From NCBI RefSeq assembly GCF_016765795.1, contig NZ_JAESVP010000005.1, positions 62,001-126,000 on the forward strand: a stretch of 64,000 nucleotides of DNA, given 5' to 3'. Shown in pieces: positions 1 to 8,138 of this stretch. Position 1 is the stretch's first letter. The number at the start of each line of letters is the position of its first letter. This stretch comes from Fuscibacter oryzae (lineage in GTDB: Bacteria; Pseudomonadota; Alphaproteobacteria; Rhodobacterales; Rhodobacteraceae). Position numbers and translations under genes: made by a program. The notes beneath the pieces were generated by a model, which saw only the letters and a program-made list of their open reading frames with translations, did not search any database and was not told where the DNA came from.

Positions 1-477
1 GCGCGCGATGCGGCGCGAGGCGTGGTCTTCGCCGTAAAGATAGATGATGTCTGCCAACTCGGCCTCTTCGACCGTGTTCACCAGATCGGCGGCGCTGTCG
101 CCTTGCTGGCTCATCCGCATGTCCAACGGGCCGTCCTTCATGAAGGAAAAGCCGCGCTCTGCCAGATCAAGCTGCATCGAGGAGACGCCCAGATCCAGCA
201 CAACCCCGTCCAAGGGTTCGCCCGCATGGGCATCAAGCTGCGAAAACGTGCCCGGAACCAGCCGCAGCCGGTCGCCATATTCGCCCACCCAAGGGGCCGC
301 CATCTGAAACGCCAGCGGGTCGCGATCAACCCCGATCACGGTATCGGCACCAGCCGCCAGCAGCCCACGCGCATAGCCGCCCGCGCCAAAGGTGCCGTCC
401 AGCCAGACGCCCGTAACCGGGGCAACGGCAGCAAGAAGAGGGTTCAGCAGAACGGGAATATGCGGGGTCTCGGCCAT
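1..477 (-). CDS. rsmH: 16S rRNA (cytosine1402-N4)-methyltransferase RsmH (MraW), 5' part only
   Basis: RsmH methylates N4 of C1402 in 16S rRNA, using SAM, in the cytoplasm. The visible 159 residues are the N-terminal half: an [11 protein letters not shown] start typical of the family, the SAM-binding glycine motif [12 protein letters not shown] near residues 28-39, and the conserved [12 protein letters not shown] and GPLDMRM blocks. The ATG lies 3 bases after the mraZ stop, so the two genes are translated from one message as in other dcw clusters. The gene runs off the left edge of the window; nothing looks broken in the visible part. Identification is by family knowledge and motif reading, and is secure. 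Confidence 0.95.
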   Translation of the reverse strand, partial: MAETPHIPVLLNPLLAAVAPVTGVWLDGTFGAGGYARGLLAAGADTVIGVDRDPLAFQMAAPWVGEYGDRLRLVPGTFSQLDAHAGEPLDGVVLDLGVSSMQLDLAERGFSFMKDGPLDMRMSQQGDSAADLVNTVEEAELADIIYLYGEDHASRRIAR

Positions 478-480
478 ACC

Positions 481-993
481 TCAGCCCCCCCGGTGCGCCC
501 TGCCGACCAGCGCGAGGGGATCGACATCCTCGTCGTCGTCCTCTTCGGCCATCTCTGCGTCATAGACTTCGCGACGATAAAGCTTGAAGCGGTTGGTGAA
601 CCCGGCGAATGCCGCCTCGGCCCCCGTGGACAGGTCATCGCCCAGAAAACCCATCTTCTCGCGCACCTTAGGCGGCAGGACGATGCGGCCCTCGGGGTCA
701 ATCTCGACCATGACGGACCGGCTGATCAGATCGCGCTCGGCCCGATCCCGCGCAGGCGAACCCAGTTCCATCGCCTCGATCTGTTCGGCAAGACGATCGG
801 CACCGGCTTTGGAGTAACACTCGACAAAGCTGCGCTTTTTTCCGCCGTAAACCATATAGATGCGCGGGCGGGGGAATTCGGGGGAAGACGGGTCTTCGCT
901 TTCCAGAATGCGCCGGAAGGCCGCCGGGATCGAGACCCGCGCCTTGCCGTCTACCCGCTGGTAGAACTCGCCTCTGAACGCCTCTGACGCCAT
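481..993 (-). CDS. mraZ: Transcriptional regulator MraZ
   Basis: MraZ is the first gene of the division and cell-wall cluster and a DNA-binding repressor of its own promoter in studied bacteria. The 170-residue product carries two SpoVT/AbrB-type swapped-hairpin halves: residues about 7-50 (FRGEFYQRVDGKARVSIPAA) and about 95-140 (VEIDPEGRIVLPPKVREKMG). The length fits the family, with a short acidic C-terminal tail (EEDDDEDVD) that is family-variable. It is followed after 3 bases by rsmH. Upstream is an unusually long leader with its own terminator and a repeat array matching MraZ-type operators, so autoregulation plus attenuation is likely (inference). Confidence 0.95.
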   Translation of the reverse strand: MASEAFRGEFYQRVDGKARVSIPAAFRRILESEDPSSPEFPRPRIYMVYGGKKRSFVECYSKAGADRLAEQIEAMELGSPARDRAERDLISRSVMVEIDPEGRIVLPPKVREKMGFLGDDLSTGAEAAFAGFTNRFKLYRREVYDAEMAEEDDDEDVDPLALVGRAHRGG

Positions 994-1042
994 GGTCTTC
1001 GGCCTGCCCTTCTGTCCCGTTTGCCCGGTATTCCGGGTCTTT

Positions 1043-1085
1043 AAATAGAAAGGCGGGCCGAGCTGCTGCCACTGCTCGACCCGCC
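1043..1085 (-). terminator. Intrinsic terminator inside the mraZ leader
   Basis: On the minus strand a 12-bp stem (GGCGGGTCGAGC / GCTCGGCCCGCC, one G-T pair) closes a 10-nt loop and is followed by TTTCTATTT. It lies between the presumed promoter and mraZ, so it would end leader transcripts early and make dcw expression depend on read-through. Confidence 0.85.
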
Positions 1086-1256
1086 GTCTGTCCCATCGCT
1101 GGGCGTCCAGCTGCGCATGCCACCTGGGGGAGATGTCTGCTCGCTTGCGCGCCGGATCTCTTTTCGTCGGATGAAATCGGTTGCCTGTATGAAGCCTTGG
1201 TATTCGCCGTTCGGGGTCTTGTAGCCGCCCCTGCTTTCCGTACCCGTCTCATCTTC
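1052..1256 (-). ncRNA. Candidate UpsM-type sRNA from the mraZ leader
   Basis: In Rhodobacter sphaeroides the dcw cluster has a 268-nt 5' leader holding an intrinsic terminator; termination yields the sRNA UpsM of about 206 nt. Here the mraZ start codon is preceded by about 260 nt without a gene, and a strong GC-rich hairpin followed by a U-rich run sits about 50 nt before the start codon. Counting back ~205 nt from the hairpin end puts the 5' end near 1256, just downstream of the repeat array at 1265-1309. The 5' end is estimated, not seen. Homology to UpsM rests on position, size and architecture, not on an alignment. Confidence 0.6.
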
Positions 1257-1264
1257 CGTAAGTT

Positions 1265-1309
1265 AGGGATGCCATGGGATTTCATGGGAAGCAATGGAAA
1301 TTTTTGGGG
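1265..1309 (+). promoter_or_regulatory. Five 10-bp-spaced repeats, candidate MraZ operator
   Basis: Pentamers AGGGA, TGGGA, TGGGA, TGGAA and TGGGG begin at 1265, 1275, 1285, 1295 and 1305, each separated by exactly 5 bases. This is the TGGGN-N5 architecture described for the E. coli MraZ operator, which has three repeats. They lie just upstream of the estimated leader start, over the expected promoter. They read on the plus strand, opposite to mraZ transcription. The match to MraZ sites is knowledge-based; the repeat itself is directly visible. Confidence 0.7.
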
Positions 1310-1531
1310 ACAGGTCTCAAGATTTTGCCTGCGCTGCGGGGTTGAAACAGCATCTTGTGGGTCAGCGCTGTGATTGGCTTCAATCACTAGGCGCTCACGC
1401 TGCGGTTACCGCTAGATATAGACACAACTCTCGCCACCCGGGGCATCCCAGAAATTCCCGTGAACTTTCTGCAATTGCGATGCTGGCACCACAAAACCCA
1501 ACTGCACCTGACAAAAAATACACCGGGAATC
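1310..1531. other. Non-coding stretch between the mraZ operator and the tdh terminator
   Basis: No open frame here looks like a real gene. Two small dyads are visible: GTGATTG/CAATCAC at 1370-1387 with a 4-nt loop, and GCGGTTACCGC at 1402-1412. They could be operator sites for an upstream dcw promoter, but nothing assigns a protein to them. Confidence 0.4.
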
Positions 1532-1560
1532 GAAAAAGCCAGGGCAGATGCCCCGGCTTT
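1532..1560 (-). terminator. Intrinsic terminator after tdh
   Basis: Minus-strand stem AAAGCCGGGG / CCCTGGCTTT (10 bp with one G-T pair, 6-nt loop) running into TTTTT. It lies about 40 bases past the tdh stop codon and would end the kbl-tdh transcript. Confidence 0.8.
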
Positions 1561-1598
1561 CCCATGATTTCCCACCAGATTGATTCGGCGTGTGGCGG

Positions 1599-2624
1599 TC
1601 AGTCCCAGTCCAGCACCACTTTGCCCGACAGGCCCGAGCGCATGGTTTCAAACCCGGTCACGAAATCCTTGGCCTTGAAGCGGTGGGTGATCACCTTCCT
1701 CACATCCAGCCCGTTTTCCAGCATGGCGATCATCTTGTACCAGGTTTCAAAGATTTCCCGGCCATAGACGCCCTTGATGGTAATGGCCTTGAAGACGATC
1801 CGGCTCCAATCCACCGGGCTTTTCCCCGGCGGAATGCCCAGCATGGCGATGCGCCCGCCCATCACCAGATGTTCCACCATCTGGTCCAAGGCGCGCTGGT
1901 TGCCGCTCATCTCCATGCCCACGTCAAAGCCCTGCACCATCTTCAGCTTGCCATAAACGTCGCGCAGCTCGGTCGTCGCCACGTTCACCGGCGTCACATC
2001 GGCCACCTGCCCGGCAAGGTCCAGCCGCGCCTGGTTGACATCGGTGATCACCACATGCCGCGCGCCGACATGCCGCGCCACCGCCGCCGCCATGATGCCG
2101 ATGGGGCCGGCGCCGGTGATCAGCACATCCTCACCCACCAGATCAAAGCTCAGCGCGGTATGCACCGCATTGCCAAGCGGGTCCAAGATCGCGCCAATCT
2201 CATCATCAATCGCATCGGGCAAGGGCACCACGTTGAAGGCGGGCAGGCGCAGGTATTCGGCAAAGGCGCCGGGTTCGTTCACCCCAATCCCTCGCGTTGC
2301 CGGGTCAAGGTGGAACCGCCCCGCCCGGCTTTGGCGCGACAGCTTGCCGATCAGATGCCCCTCGCCCGAACAACGCTGACCAATCTCCAGCCCCTCGACC
2401 AGCGCGCCCTTGGCCACGATTTCCCCGGCGAACTCATGGCCCGTCACCAGGCCCACCGGCACCGTGCGCGCTGCCCATTCATCCCAGTTCCAGATGTGAA
2501 TGTCGGTGCCGCAGATGCCGGTCTTTTTCACCTTGATCAGCACATCCTCGGGGCCGATGTCAGGCACCGGGCGTTCCTCTTGCCACAGGCCCACTTCGGG
2601 TTTCGATTTCGCCAGCGCCTTCAT
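1599..2624 (-). CDS. tdh: L-threonine 3-dehydrogenase
   Basis: Zinc-dependent medium-chain dehydrogenase that oxidises L-threonine to 2-amino-3-ketobutyrate with NAD+, the first step of threonine to glycine plus acetyl-CoA. The 341-residue length matches E. coli Tdh. Catalytic-site residues are present: C38, T40 and H43 in GICGTDIH and H63-E64 in TGHEFAGE. The Rossmann motif follows ([12 protein letters not shown]). The structural-zinc loop is unusual: where E. coli has four cysteines, this protein reads [19 protein letters not shown] with none. The ATG overlaps the kbl stop as ATGA, so the two are translationally coupled, and a terminator follows. Confidence 0.95.
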   Translation of the reverse strand: MKALAKSKPEVGLWQEERPVPDIGPEDVLIKVKKTGICGTDIHIWNWDEWAARTVPVGLVTGHEFAGEIVAKGALVEGLEIGQRCSGEGHLIGKLSRQSRAGRFHLDPATRGIGVNEPGAFAEYLRLPAFNVVPLPDAIDDEIGAILDPLGNAVHTALSFDLVGEDVLITGAGPIGIMAAAVARHVGARHVVITDVNQARLDLAGQVADVTPVNVATTELRDVYGKLKMVQGFDVGMEMSGNQRALDQMVEHLVMGGRIAMLGIPPGKSPVDWSRIVFKAITIKGVYGREIFETWYKMIAMLENGLDVRKVITHRFKAKDFVTGFETMRSGLSGKVVLDWD

Positions 2625-3811
2625 CGTATCGCCCCCACCTCACGGCCCGCCGCCTCGAATGCGGTCAGGGCAAAATCCAGGTCCTCCTGCGTCAGCGCGG
2701 CATTCATCTGCGTGCGGATCCGCGCCGCCCCTTTGGGCACCACGGGGAAGAAAAAGGCCGACACCATCACCCCCCGCGCATCCAACGCCTGAGCGAACCT
2801 TTGCGCCAAGGGCGCATCGCCCAGCATCACCGGAATGATCGGATGTTCCCCCGGCAACAGCCGGAACCCCGCCGCCTGCAACCCGTCGCGCCAATAGGCA
2901 GCGTTGTGAAACAGCCGCGCCCGCAGGTCATCGGCAGCCTCGACAATATCTAACGCCGCCAGCGCCGCCCCCACCACCGCAGGCGGCAATGCGTTGGAAA
3001 ACAGATAGGGCCGCGCCCGCTGCCGCAAGAGGTCAATCACCGGCTGCGGCCCGGCGATGTAACCGCCCAGCGCCCCACCCAAGGCCTTGCCCAGGGTGCC
3101 GGTGATCACATCCGCCTTCACTCCGGCATGGGCGGGCGTGCCCCTGCCCTGTGGCCCCATGAATCCGGTCGCGTGACAATCATCCACCATCACAAGGCAG
3201 TTATACTGGTCCGCAATCCGTCGGATTTCCCGCAGGTCGGCCAGATAGCCATCCATCGAGAACACGCCATCGGTGGCAATCATAACAAACCGCGCCCCGT
3301 CGCGGATCGCGGTCAGCACCTGCACCTCAAGGTCGGCCATGTCGCCATTGGCAAAGCGATAGCGCTTGGCCTTGCACAACCGCACCCCGTCGATGATCGA
3401 GGCGTGGTTCAGGCTGTCCGACACAATCGCGTCATTCTCGCCCAGCAAGGGCTCAAACAACCCGCCATTGGCGTCGAAACAGGCAGCGAACAGGATGGCA
3501 TCCTCCATCCCAAGGAAATCCGCCAGCCGAGCCTCCAACTGCCGGTGCAAATCCTGCGTGCCGCAGATGAAGCGGACCGAGGCCATGCCATAGCCATGGC
3601 TGTCCATCGCCGCCTTCGCGGCCGCAGTCAGGCGCGGATCACCCGCCAGCCCCAGATAGTTGTTGGCGCAAAGGTTCAGCATCCGCCGCCCGCCAATCGT
3701 GACATGGGCACCCTGCGCGCCCTCGATCAGCCGCTCGCGCTTCATCAGGCCCTCGGCCTCAATGCCCGCAAGGGTTTCTTTCATATGGGTCAGAAAGCGA
3801 GAATCTGTCAT
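2621..3811 (-). CDS. kbl: Glycine C-acetyltransferase (2-amino-3-ketobutyrate CoA ligase)
   Basis: PLP enzyme of the alpha-oxoamine synthase family that cleaves 2-amino-3-ketobutyrate with CoA to glycine and acetyl-CoA, taking the unstable product of Tdh. The 396 residues match the usual length. The PLP lysine is K242 in [10 protein letters not shown], and NHASIIDG and DDCHATGF blocks are in place. The start at 3811 is chosen because GGAGG lies 10 bases upstream and the protein begins [14 protein letters not shown]; a longer frame adds 18 atypical residues. It overlaps tdh by 4 bases and lies downstream of an XRE-cupin regulator in the same direction. Confidence 0.95.
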   Translation of the reverse strand: MTDSRFLTHMKETLAGIEAEGLMKRERLIEGAQGAHVTIGGRRMLNLCANNYLGLAGDPRLTAAAKAAMDSHGYGMASVRFICGTQDLHRQLEARLADFLGMEDAILFAACFDANGGLFEPLLGENDAIVSDSLNHASIIDGVRLCKAKRYRFANGDMADLEVQVLTAIRDGARFVMIATDGVFSMDGYLADLREIRRIADQYNCLVMVDDCHATGFMGPQGRGTPAHAGVKADVITGTLGKALGGALGGYIAGPQPVIDLLRQRARPYLFSNALPPAVVGAALAALDIVEAADDLRARLFHNAAYWRDGLQAAGFRLLPGEHPIIPVMLGDAPLAQRFAQALDARGVMVSAFFFPVVPKGAARIRTQMNAALTQEDLDFALTAFEAAGREVGAIR

Positions 3812-3902
3812 GACGGAAATTCCTCCAACTTGACGGACATTGCAGTATCGGCGCGCACCGGTCAAGATAGCAGAATATCCTCCGCCATAGCGGATACGAC
3901 TT

Positions 3903-3928
3903 CCTCTTGGCCCAAATACTCCGGGGTC
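3903..3928 (+). repeat. Dispersed intergenic element, copy 1
   Basis: CCTCTTGGCCCAAATACTCC followed by GGGG and a GC-rich hairpin (GGGGCGGCGCCCC). Divergent member of the family described at 19690-19717; it lies between the XRE gene end and the kbl start. Confidence 0.5.
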
Positions 3929-3953
3929 CGGGGCGGCGCCCCGGTCCGCACCG

Positions 3954-4520
3954 TCAACTGTCCTGCACGATCAGAATGGCGCGCGCCGCGCCGCCTTCGG
4001 CCAGAATGGCATGGGAACGGTCGGCAGCATAGCGGGCGGTATCGCCCGGCCCCAGCCGCACCTCTTCCTCACCCGACCGCACCAGAACCGCGCCTTCGAT
4101 CACCGTCAGATGTTCGCGGCAGCCCGCGCTGTGGGGTTCGCTGTCCAGCGCGCCGCCTGCGGCAAAGCCCAGATCATACACCTCATGCTCGCCCACCGCC
4201 TCGGCGGGCGACAGGATGCGGATGGTCACGCCCTTGGCGCGACCCTGAATGACGGGCGCGGCCCCGGCGCGGGTGACCTGAATCCCCGGCTCGGGCCGCC
4301 CTTCCAGCAGGCCCGCAAAATCAACCTGCAGGGCTTGGGTCAGGTTCCACAGCGTTGCCACCGTGGGCGAGGATTCGCCCCGTTCGATCTGGCTGACCAT
4401 GCTGCGCGACACGCCCGACAGCTTGGCCACCGCATCCAGTGACAGGCCGCGCGCCTTACGCGCCTCTCGCAGACTGGCCGCAAGCCTGTCGTGAATATCG
4501 GATTTGACGTTCATGGCCAA
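3954..4520 (-). CDS. XRE-family regulator with C-terminal cupin domain
   Basis: Helix-turn-helix regulator of 188 residues. The N-terminal XRE domain covers residues about 12-68 ([20 protein letters not shown] then [20 protein letters not shown]); the C-terminal cupin_2 domain (residues about 105-185) probably senses a small ligand. Its position upstream of kbl-tdh on the same strand suggests control of threonine degradation (inference from context). A TTG at 4520 has AGGGGG six bases upstream; an ATG at 4514 gives 186 residues, so the start is uncertain. Two inverted repeats at 4546-4591 sit just upstream and are candidate operators. Confidence 0.85.
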   Translation of the reverse strand: MAMNVKSDIHDRLAASLREARKARGLSLDAVAKLSGVSRSMVSQIERGESSPTVATLWNLTQALQVDFAGLLEGRPEPGIQVTRAGAAPVIQGRAKGVTIRILSPAEAVGEHEVYDLGFAAGGALDSEPHSAGCREHLTVIEGAVLVRSGEEEVRLGPGDTARYAADRSHAILAEGGAARAILIVQDS

Positions 4521-4545
4521 AGCGAACCCCCTAGCCTTGCGCGAT

Positions 4546-4591
4546 GCAAGGGTTTTCGAAAATCCTTGCCAAATTTCTTCAAAGAAATTTG
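4546..4591. promoter_or_regulatory. Tandem inverted repeats upstream of the XRE regulator
   Basis: Two adjacent dyads: GCAAGG-g-TTTTCGAAAA-t-CCTTGC (4546-4569) and CAAATTTCTT-ca-AAGAAATTTG (4570-4591). They lie 26-71 bases upstream of the regulator start and just past the selO stop. They could be the regulator's operator or a selO terminator; neither has a clean U-tract, which favours an operator. Confidence 0.5.
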
Positions 4592-4598
4592 TCAGATA

Positions 4599-6035
4599 TC
4601 AGGTGCCGCAAAAGGTGACATAGGGGCCAAAGCCAGTCGGGGCGGGCAGGGTGAACCGCTCTCGCCCCGCCTCGGGCGCAAACGGGCGCTGCACCTCGGC
4701 CAAGAGTGCCGCGAACGGTTCCATATCGCCTGCGGTTGCTGCCGTCAGCGCCTCTTCCACCAGATGATTGCGGGGGATAACCGCCGGATTGGCCGCCCGC
4801 AGCCGCACAGCCGCATCGGGGGACAGTCGTGTCCGCCAGCGTGGCAGCCACGCCCGCAAAGCCGCCGCATCGGTGAAAAGGCCGGTCAACGGGGCCTCTT
4901 CCCTCTCTGCTGCATGCGCCAGACGGCGGAAGGTCAGCGTCCAATCCGCGCCCTGCCCGGCCATCGCCGCCAAAAGGTCATCGGCCAGCGCGCCGTCGCC
5001 GTCCTCCTCACCCTCCAGCGCCAGCTTGCGGCGCATCACCGCCACCCATTCGGCACGGTACAGCCCCGCAATCGCGCCCAGCCGCTGGTTGGCGATGGCC
5101 ACCGCCGTTTCCTCATCCGCATCGAACCACGACACCAGACATTCCGCGAGCCGCGCCAGATTCCAGCCCAGAATCAGCGGCTGATTGGCATAGGCATAGC
5201 GCCCCTGCCGGTCGATCGAGGAAAACACCGTCCCCGGCGCATAGCCCTCCATGAAGGCGCAGGGGCCATAGTCGATCGTCTCGCCCGACAGCGCCATATT
5301 GTCGGTGTTCATCACGCCATGGATAAAGCCCACACCCATCCATTCGGCAATCAACCGCGCCTGCCGCACCGCCACCGCATCGAACAGGCCCAAGGCATCG
5401 CCGGGGGCCAGATCGGGGAAATGCCGTGCGATGGTATAATCGAGCAGCGCCCGCAGCTTGGCATCCTCGCCCCGCGCGGCCAGAAACTGGAAACTGCCCA
5501 CCCGAATGTGGCTGGCCGCGACCCGCGCCACCACGGCACCGGGCAGCGCCATGCCATCGCGCCACACCGTCTCGCCCGTGGCAACCACCGCCAGCGACCG
5601 CGTGGTCGGAATGCCAAGGGCCGCCATCGCCTCGGAAATCAGATACTCGCGCAGCATCGGCCCAACGGCGGCCTTGCCATCGCCACCGCGCGAAAATGGT
5701 GTCCGGCCCGAACCCTTTAGCTGAATGTCCCAGCGCCGCCCGTCCGGGCCGATATGCTCGCCCAGCAAATGCGCCCGGCCATCACCCAGTTGCGGGGAAA
5801 ATCCGCCGAACTGATGCCCGGCATAGGCCAGTGCCAAGGGCTCCGCCCCCGGCGGCACCTCGGCACCCGAAAACCACGCAGCAGCCTGCGCCTCGACCTC
5901 GGGGCCAAGACCCAGATCGATGGCAAGGGGCCGGTTGAAGACCAAAAGCTCAGGCAACGGCGCACGGTCGGGCACCTGCCGCAAAAAGCTGCCCGGCAGA
6001 TCACGCGCCCAGGAATTGTCAAAACGAAAGGTCAT
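4599..6035 (-). CDS. selO: Protein adenylyltransferase SelO (YdiU/UPF0061 family)
   Basis: SelO is a pseudokinase-fold enzyme that transfers AMP from ATP to protein hydroxyl side chains and is linked to redox stress. The 478-residue length equals that of E. coli YdiU. Family blocks are clear: YAGHQFGGFSPQLGDGRA, IQLKGSGRTPFSRGGDGKA, MLREYLISEAMAALGIPTTR, and FIHGVMNTDNMALSGETIDY, which contains the active-site DN. This homologue has no selenocysteine and ends with a plain cysteine near the C-terminus (TFCGT). The start at 6035 gives MTFRFDNSW, the usual family beginning; the longer frame would run into the tRNA gene. It appears to be a single-gene unit. Confidence 0.95.
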   Translation of the reverse strand: MTFRFDNSWARDLPGSFLRQVPDRAPLPELLVFNRPLAIDLGLGPEVEAQAAAWFSGAEVPPGAEPLALAYAGHQFGGFSPQLGDGRAHLLGEHIGPDGRRWDIQLKGSGRTPFSRGGDGKAAVGPMLREYLISEAMAALGIPTTRSLAVVATGETVWRDGMALPGAVVARVAASHIRVGSFQFLAARGEDAKLRALLDYTIARHFPDLAPGDALGLFDAVAVRQARLIAEWMGVGFIHGVMNTDNMALSGETIDYGPCAFMEGYAPGTVFSSIDRQGRYAYANQPLILGWNLARLAECLVSWFDADEETAVAIANQRLGAIAGLYRAEWVAVMRRKLALEGEEDGDGALADDLLAAMAGQGADWTLTFRRLAHAAEREEAPLTGLFTDAAALRAWLPRWRTRLSPDAAVRLRAANPAVIPRNHLVEEALTAATAGDMEPFAALLAEVQRPFAPEAGRERFTLPAPTGFGPYVTFCGT

Positions 6036-6129
6036 CGGCGCCCCATTGCAGTCATGGCTGACAATATGGCCCTCTGCACGCGGCGCGGCAATGCCGGGAC
6101 AGAGCCGCAGTAGACAAGGGGAGCTGGAA

Positions 6130-6206
6130 TGGTCGGGGCGGAGGGATTCGAACTCTCGACCTACGGTACCCAAAACCGTCGCGCTACCAGGCTGCGCTAC
6201 GCCCCG
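6130..6206 (-). tRNA. tRNA-Pro (anticodon TGG)
   Basis: On the minus strand a full 77-nt cloverleaf can be folded: acceptor CGGGGCG/CGCCCCG, D-arm GCGC...GCGC, anticodon stem ACGGT/ACCGT with loop TTTGGGT giving anticodon TGG, T-arm GAGAG-TTCGAAT-CCCTC, and an encoded CCA end. It reads CCN proline codons. It lies alone between selO and the DUF192 gene; no attachment site or integrase is nearby. Confidence 0.95.
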
Positions 6207-6347
6207 ACTGGCGCCTTCCTAGCGAGGTTCGCCCAGGATGAAAACCCCTTTAGGGCCTTCCGACAAAAGTGGATTCCGGTTTTTTCTAAAGACAGGCGAC
6301 AAATAAAGCCAAAGGCTGCCTGATGCGACGGCCTGACCGCGCTGCCT

Positions 6348-6827
6348 TTAGGGTGCCGCACAGGGCCAAAGCGCCGTCTTCTGGTCAACAAAGGGGCTTC
6401 GCATCGTGCTGCCCACGGCGATCCCCATACGCTCGGCCAACCCGCCGTTGATCTCCAGCACCATGGCGACATCTTCGCCACCATCGATGGCGGTTTCATC
6501 CTGCGGCACGGCATTGGCGTGAATTTGGGTCACCGTGCCAGACTGGTCCAGAAAGATCATGTCCAACGGAATCAGAGTGTTCCTCATCCAGAAGCTCGCA
6601 TGTTTCGGCTGGGGAAAGACAAACAGCATCCCCGCCGAAAGCGACATTTTCTCGCGAAACATCAGCCCCTTGGACTGCAAGTCAGGCCTGTCGGCGATTT
6701 CAACGGTGAACCGCGCCGCACCGCCCGCACCTTTCAGGTCAACCCGGTCGGGCGAACATTCCGCCCCGGCCTGACCCGCCAGCACCATAAGCCCGGTCAT
6801 CAGACCGAGCGCACCGCCGCGTCCCAT
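6348..6827 (-). CDS. DUF192 family exported protein
   Basis: Small exported protein of 159 residues of the DUF192/COG1430 family, whose biochemical role is unknown. A signal peptide is visible (GLMTGLMVLAGQAGA, probable cleavage around residue 22), followed by the family core: FTVEIADRPDLQSKGLMFRE, MLFVFPQPKHASFWMRNTLI, PLDMIFLD and VLEINGG. The start at 6827 gives a proper signal peptide and has AGGTGG just upstream; it overlaps the end of the cold-shock gene by 28 bases, so both are probably on one message, a pairing common in this family of bacteria (recalled, not tested). Confidence 0.85.
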   Translation of the reverse strand: MGRGGALGLMTGLMVLAGQAGAECSPDRVDLKGAGGAARFTVEIADRPDLQSKGLMFREKMSLSAGMLFVFPQPKHASFWMRNTLIPLDMIFLDQSGTVTQIHANAVPQDETAIDGGEDVAMVLEINGGLAERMGIAVGSTMRSPFVDQKTALWPCAAP

Positions 6828-7327
6828 GATACCACCTGCACCGCCATGCGCCCGCGCTTGCCCTCGATGATGCGCAAGCACACCGCCTCGCCCGCCTGAA
6901 GGTCGGCAAAGCCCGAATGGCGCAACACCTCGATATGAACGAACACATCCTCGGGCCTGCCAAAGATATTGGCAAAGCCAAAGCCCTTGCCTTTGTCGAA
7001 CCACTTTACGCGTGCGGGTTCCAGCGGCAGATCGGCAAAATCGGCCAGCGATTGCACCGCCTCATCCAGAACCGGCAATGTTCCCACAGCCGGCGGCTCG
7101 ATGTGCACCACCTCAACAGCCTGCACACCGCGCTGGGTCCGCTGGACCCGCACAGTAATGCCCGCGCCATCGGCGACCGAGCTTTGGCCAAAATTCCTAA
7201 GAACATTAGCATGAAGCAAAATATCCGTCGCAGCATCTTCTGCCACGATGAAGCCAAATCCCTTGGCCGGATCAAACCACTTCACCCGGCCATGCACTTC
7301 CTGCGTGGCCTCGTCTTCCTGCGTCAT
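6800..7327 (-). CDS. Cold-shock protein with two CSD domains
   Basis: RNA/ssDNA-binding protein of 175 residues with two cold-shock domains: residues about 10-70 (RVKWFDPAKGFGFIVAED, ILLHANVL) and about 107-170 (RVKWFDKGKGFGFANI, VFVHIEVLR). Both carry the RNP1-type GFGF motif. Most Csp proteins have one domain of about 70 residues, so this is the tandem form found in alphaproteobacteria. The start at 7327 gives MTQEDEATQEVHGRVKWF; the upstream extension has no family features. A leader of about 110 bases separates it from pdxH, which may matter for cold control (inference). Confidence 0.9.
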   Translation of the reverse strand: MTQEDEATQEVHGRVKWFDPAKGFGFIVAEDAATDILLHANVLRNFGQSSVADGAGITVRVQRTQRGVQAVEVVHIEPPAVGTLPVLDEAVQSLADFADLPLEPARVKWFDKGKGFGFANIFGRPEDVFVHIEVLRHSGFADLQAGEAVCLRIIEGKRGRMAVQVVSWDAAVRSV

Positions 7328-7439
7328 TATCGAGCCGTTCCCCAGATATAGCCCGCGCAAGATGTGCAGCGTTTCTTGAGCAAGATGCAAGCCAAAAGTG
7401 CAGCATTTCAGCACACTTCCATTCGCGCAACGTGAATGC

Positions 7440-8042
7440 CTAGGGGTTGAGTCGGGTTATTTCCCAACCATCACCTATGGTTGCACGACGCCAGCGGAAG
7501 CGGTCATGCAGGCGAAAAGCCCCGTCAGCCCAGAATTCGATTTCCAAAGGAGCGATGCGAAAGCCCCCCCAAAACGGCGGGCGCGCCGGATTGAGCCCCT
7601 TTTCCGCCGTCACCTTCGCCACCTCTGCCATCAGCGTCCCGCGCGAAGCCAAGGGCTGCGACTGCTGGCTGGCCCAGGCGCCCAACCGCGATTTCAGGCT
7701 GCGGCTGGCGTAATAGGCATCAGCCTGCGATCCCTCTTCACGGCTGACAAGGCCGCGCACCCGAACCTGACGGCGCAATGACTTCCAATGCATCACAAAG
7801 GCCGCCTTACCGGCCCCGTCAATCTCCTGCGCCTTAGCGCTGCCGTAGTTGGTGTAAAAAACGAAGGCCGCGTCTTCGATGTCCTTCAGCAAGACCATCC
7901 GGGCATTCGGCAACCCGTCGGCATCAACCGTGGCAAGCGCAATCGCGTTCGGATCGTTGACCTCGGTCTTTTCTGCCTCCGCCAACCAACGGCGTGCAAT
8001 GGCAAACGGGTCGTCGCCCGCAAAGATCCCGGTTCTGTCCAT
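7440..8042 (-). CDS. pdxH: Pyridoxamine 5'-phosphate oxidase
   Basis: FMN enzyme that oxidises pyridoxamine/pyridoxine 5'-phosphate to pyridoxal 5'-phosphate, the last step of B6 cofactor supply and salvage. The 200 residues match the family. Visible blocks are [52 protein letters not shown], the [14 protein letters not shown] stretch and the C-terminal RFRWRR...WEITRLNP signature. The start at 8042 gives [16 protein letters not shown]. It diverges from fabI across a 96-base region. Many window genes (kbl, the decarboxylase, the aminotransferases) need its product, though no direct link is implied. Confidence 0.95.
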   Translation of the reverse strand: MDRTGIFAGDDPFAIARRWLAEAEKTEVNDPNAIALATVDADGLPNARMVLLKDIEDAAFVFYTNYGSAKAQEIDGAGKAAFVMHWKSLRRQVRVRGLVSREEGSQADAYYASRSLKSRLGAWASQQSQPLASRGTLMAEVAKVTAEKGLNPARPPFWGGFRIAPLEIEFWADGAFRLHDRFRWRRATIGDGWEITRLNP

Positions 8043-8138
8043 CTTTCTTCCCTTCCCGCAGCCAGTCGCGCCGCCCTTGATGCCCGGCCAAAGCTGGCCT
8101 ACACACCGAAGACAATCAGAACGGGCGAGGGGCACCTA

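Noticed and set aside
22-987. 321-residue open frame on the plus strand
   Set aside because: It is antisense to rsmH and mraZ and shows no family features; such long shadows are usual at high GC.
6130-6206. tRNA-Pro as an integration site
   Set aside because: No integrase, no repeated tRNA 3' end and no composition change on either side.
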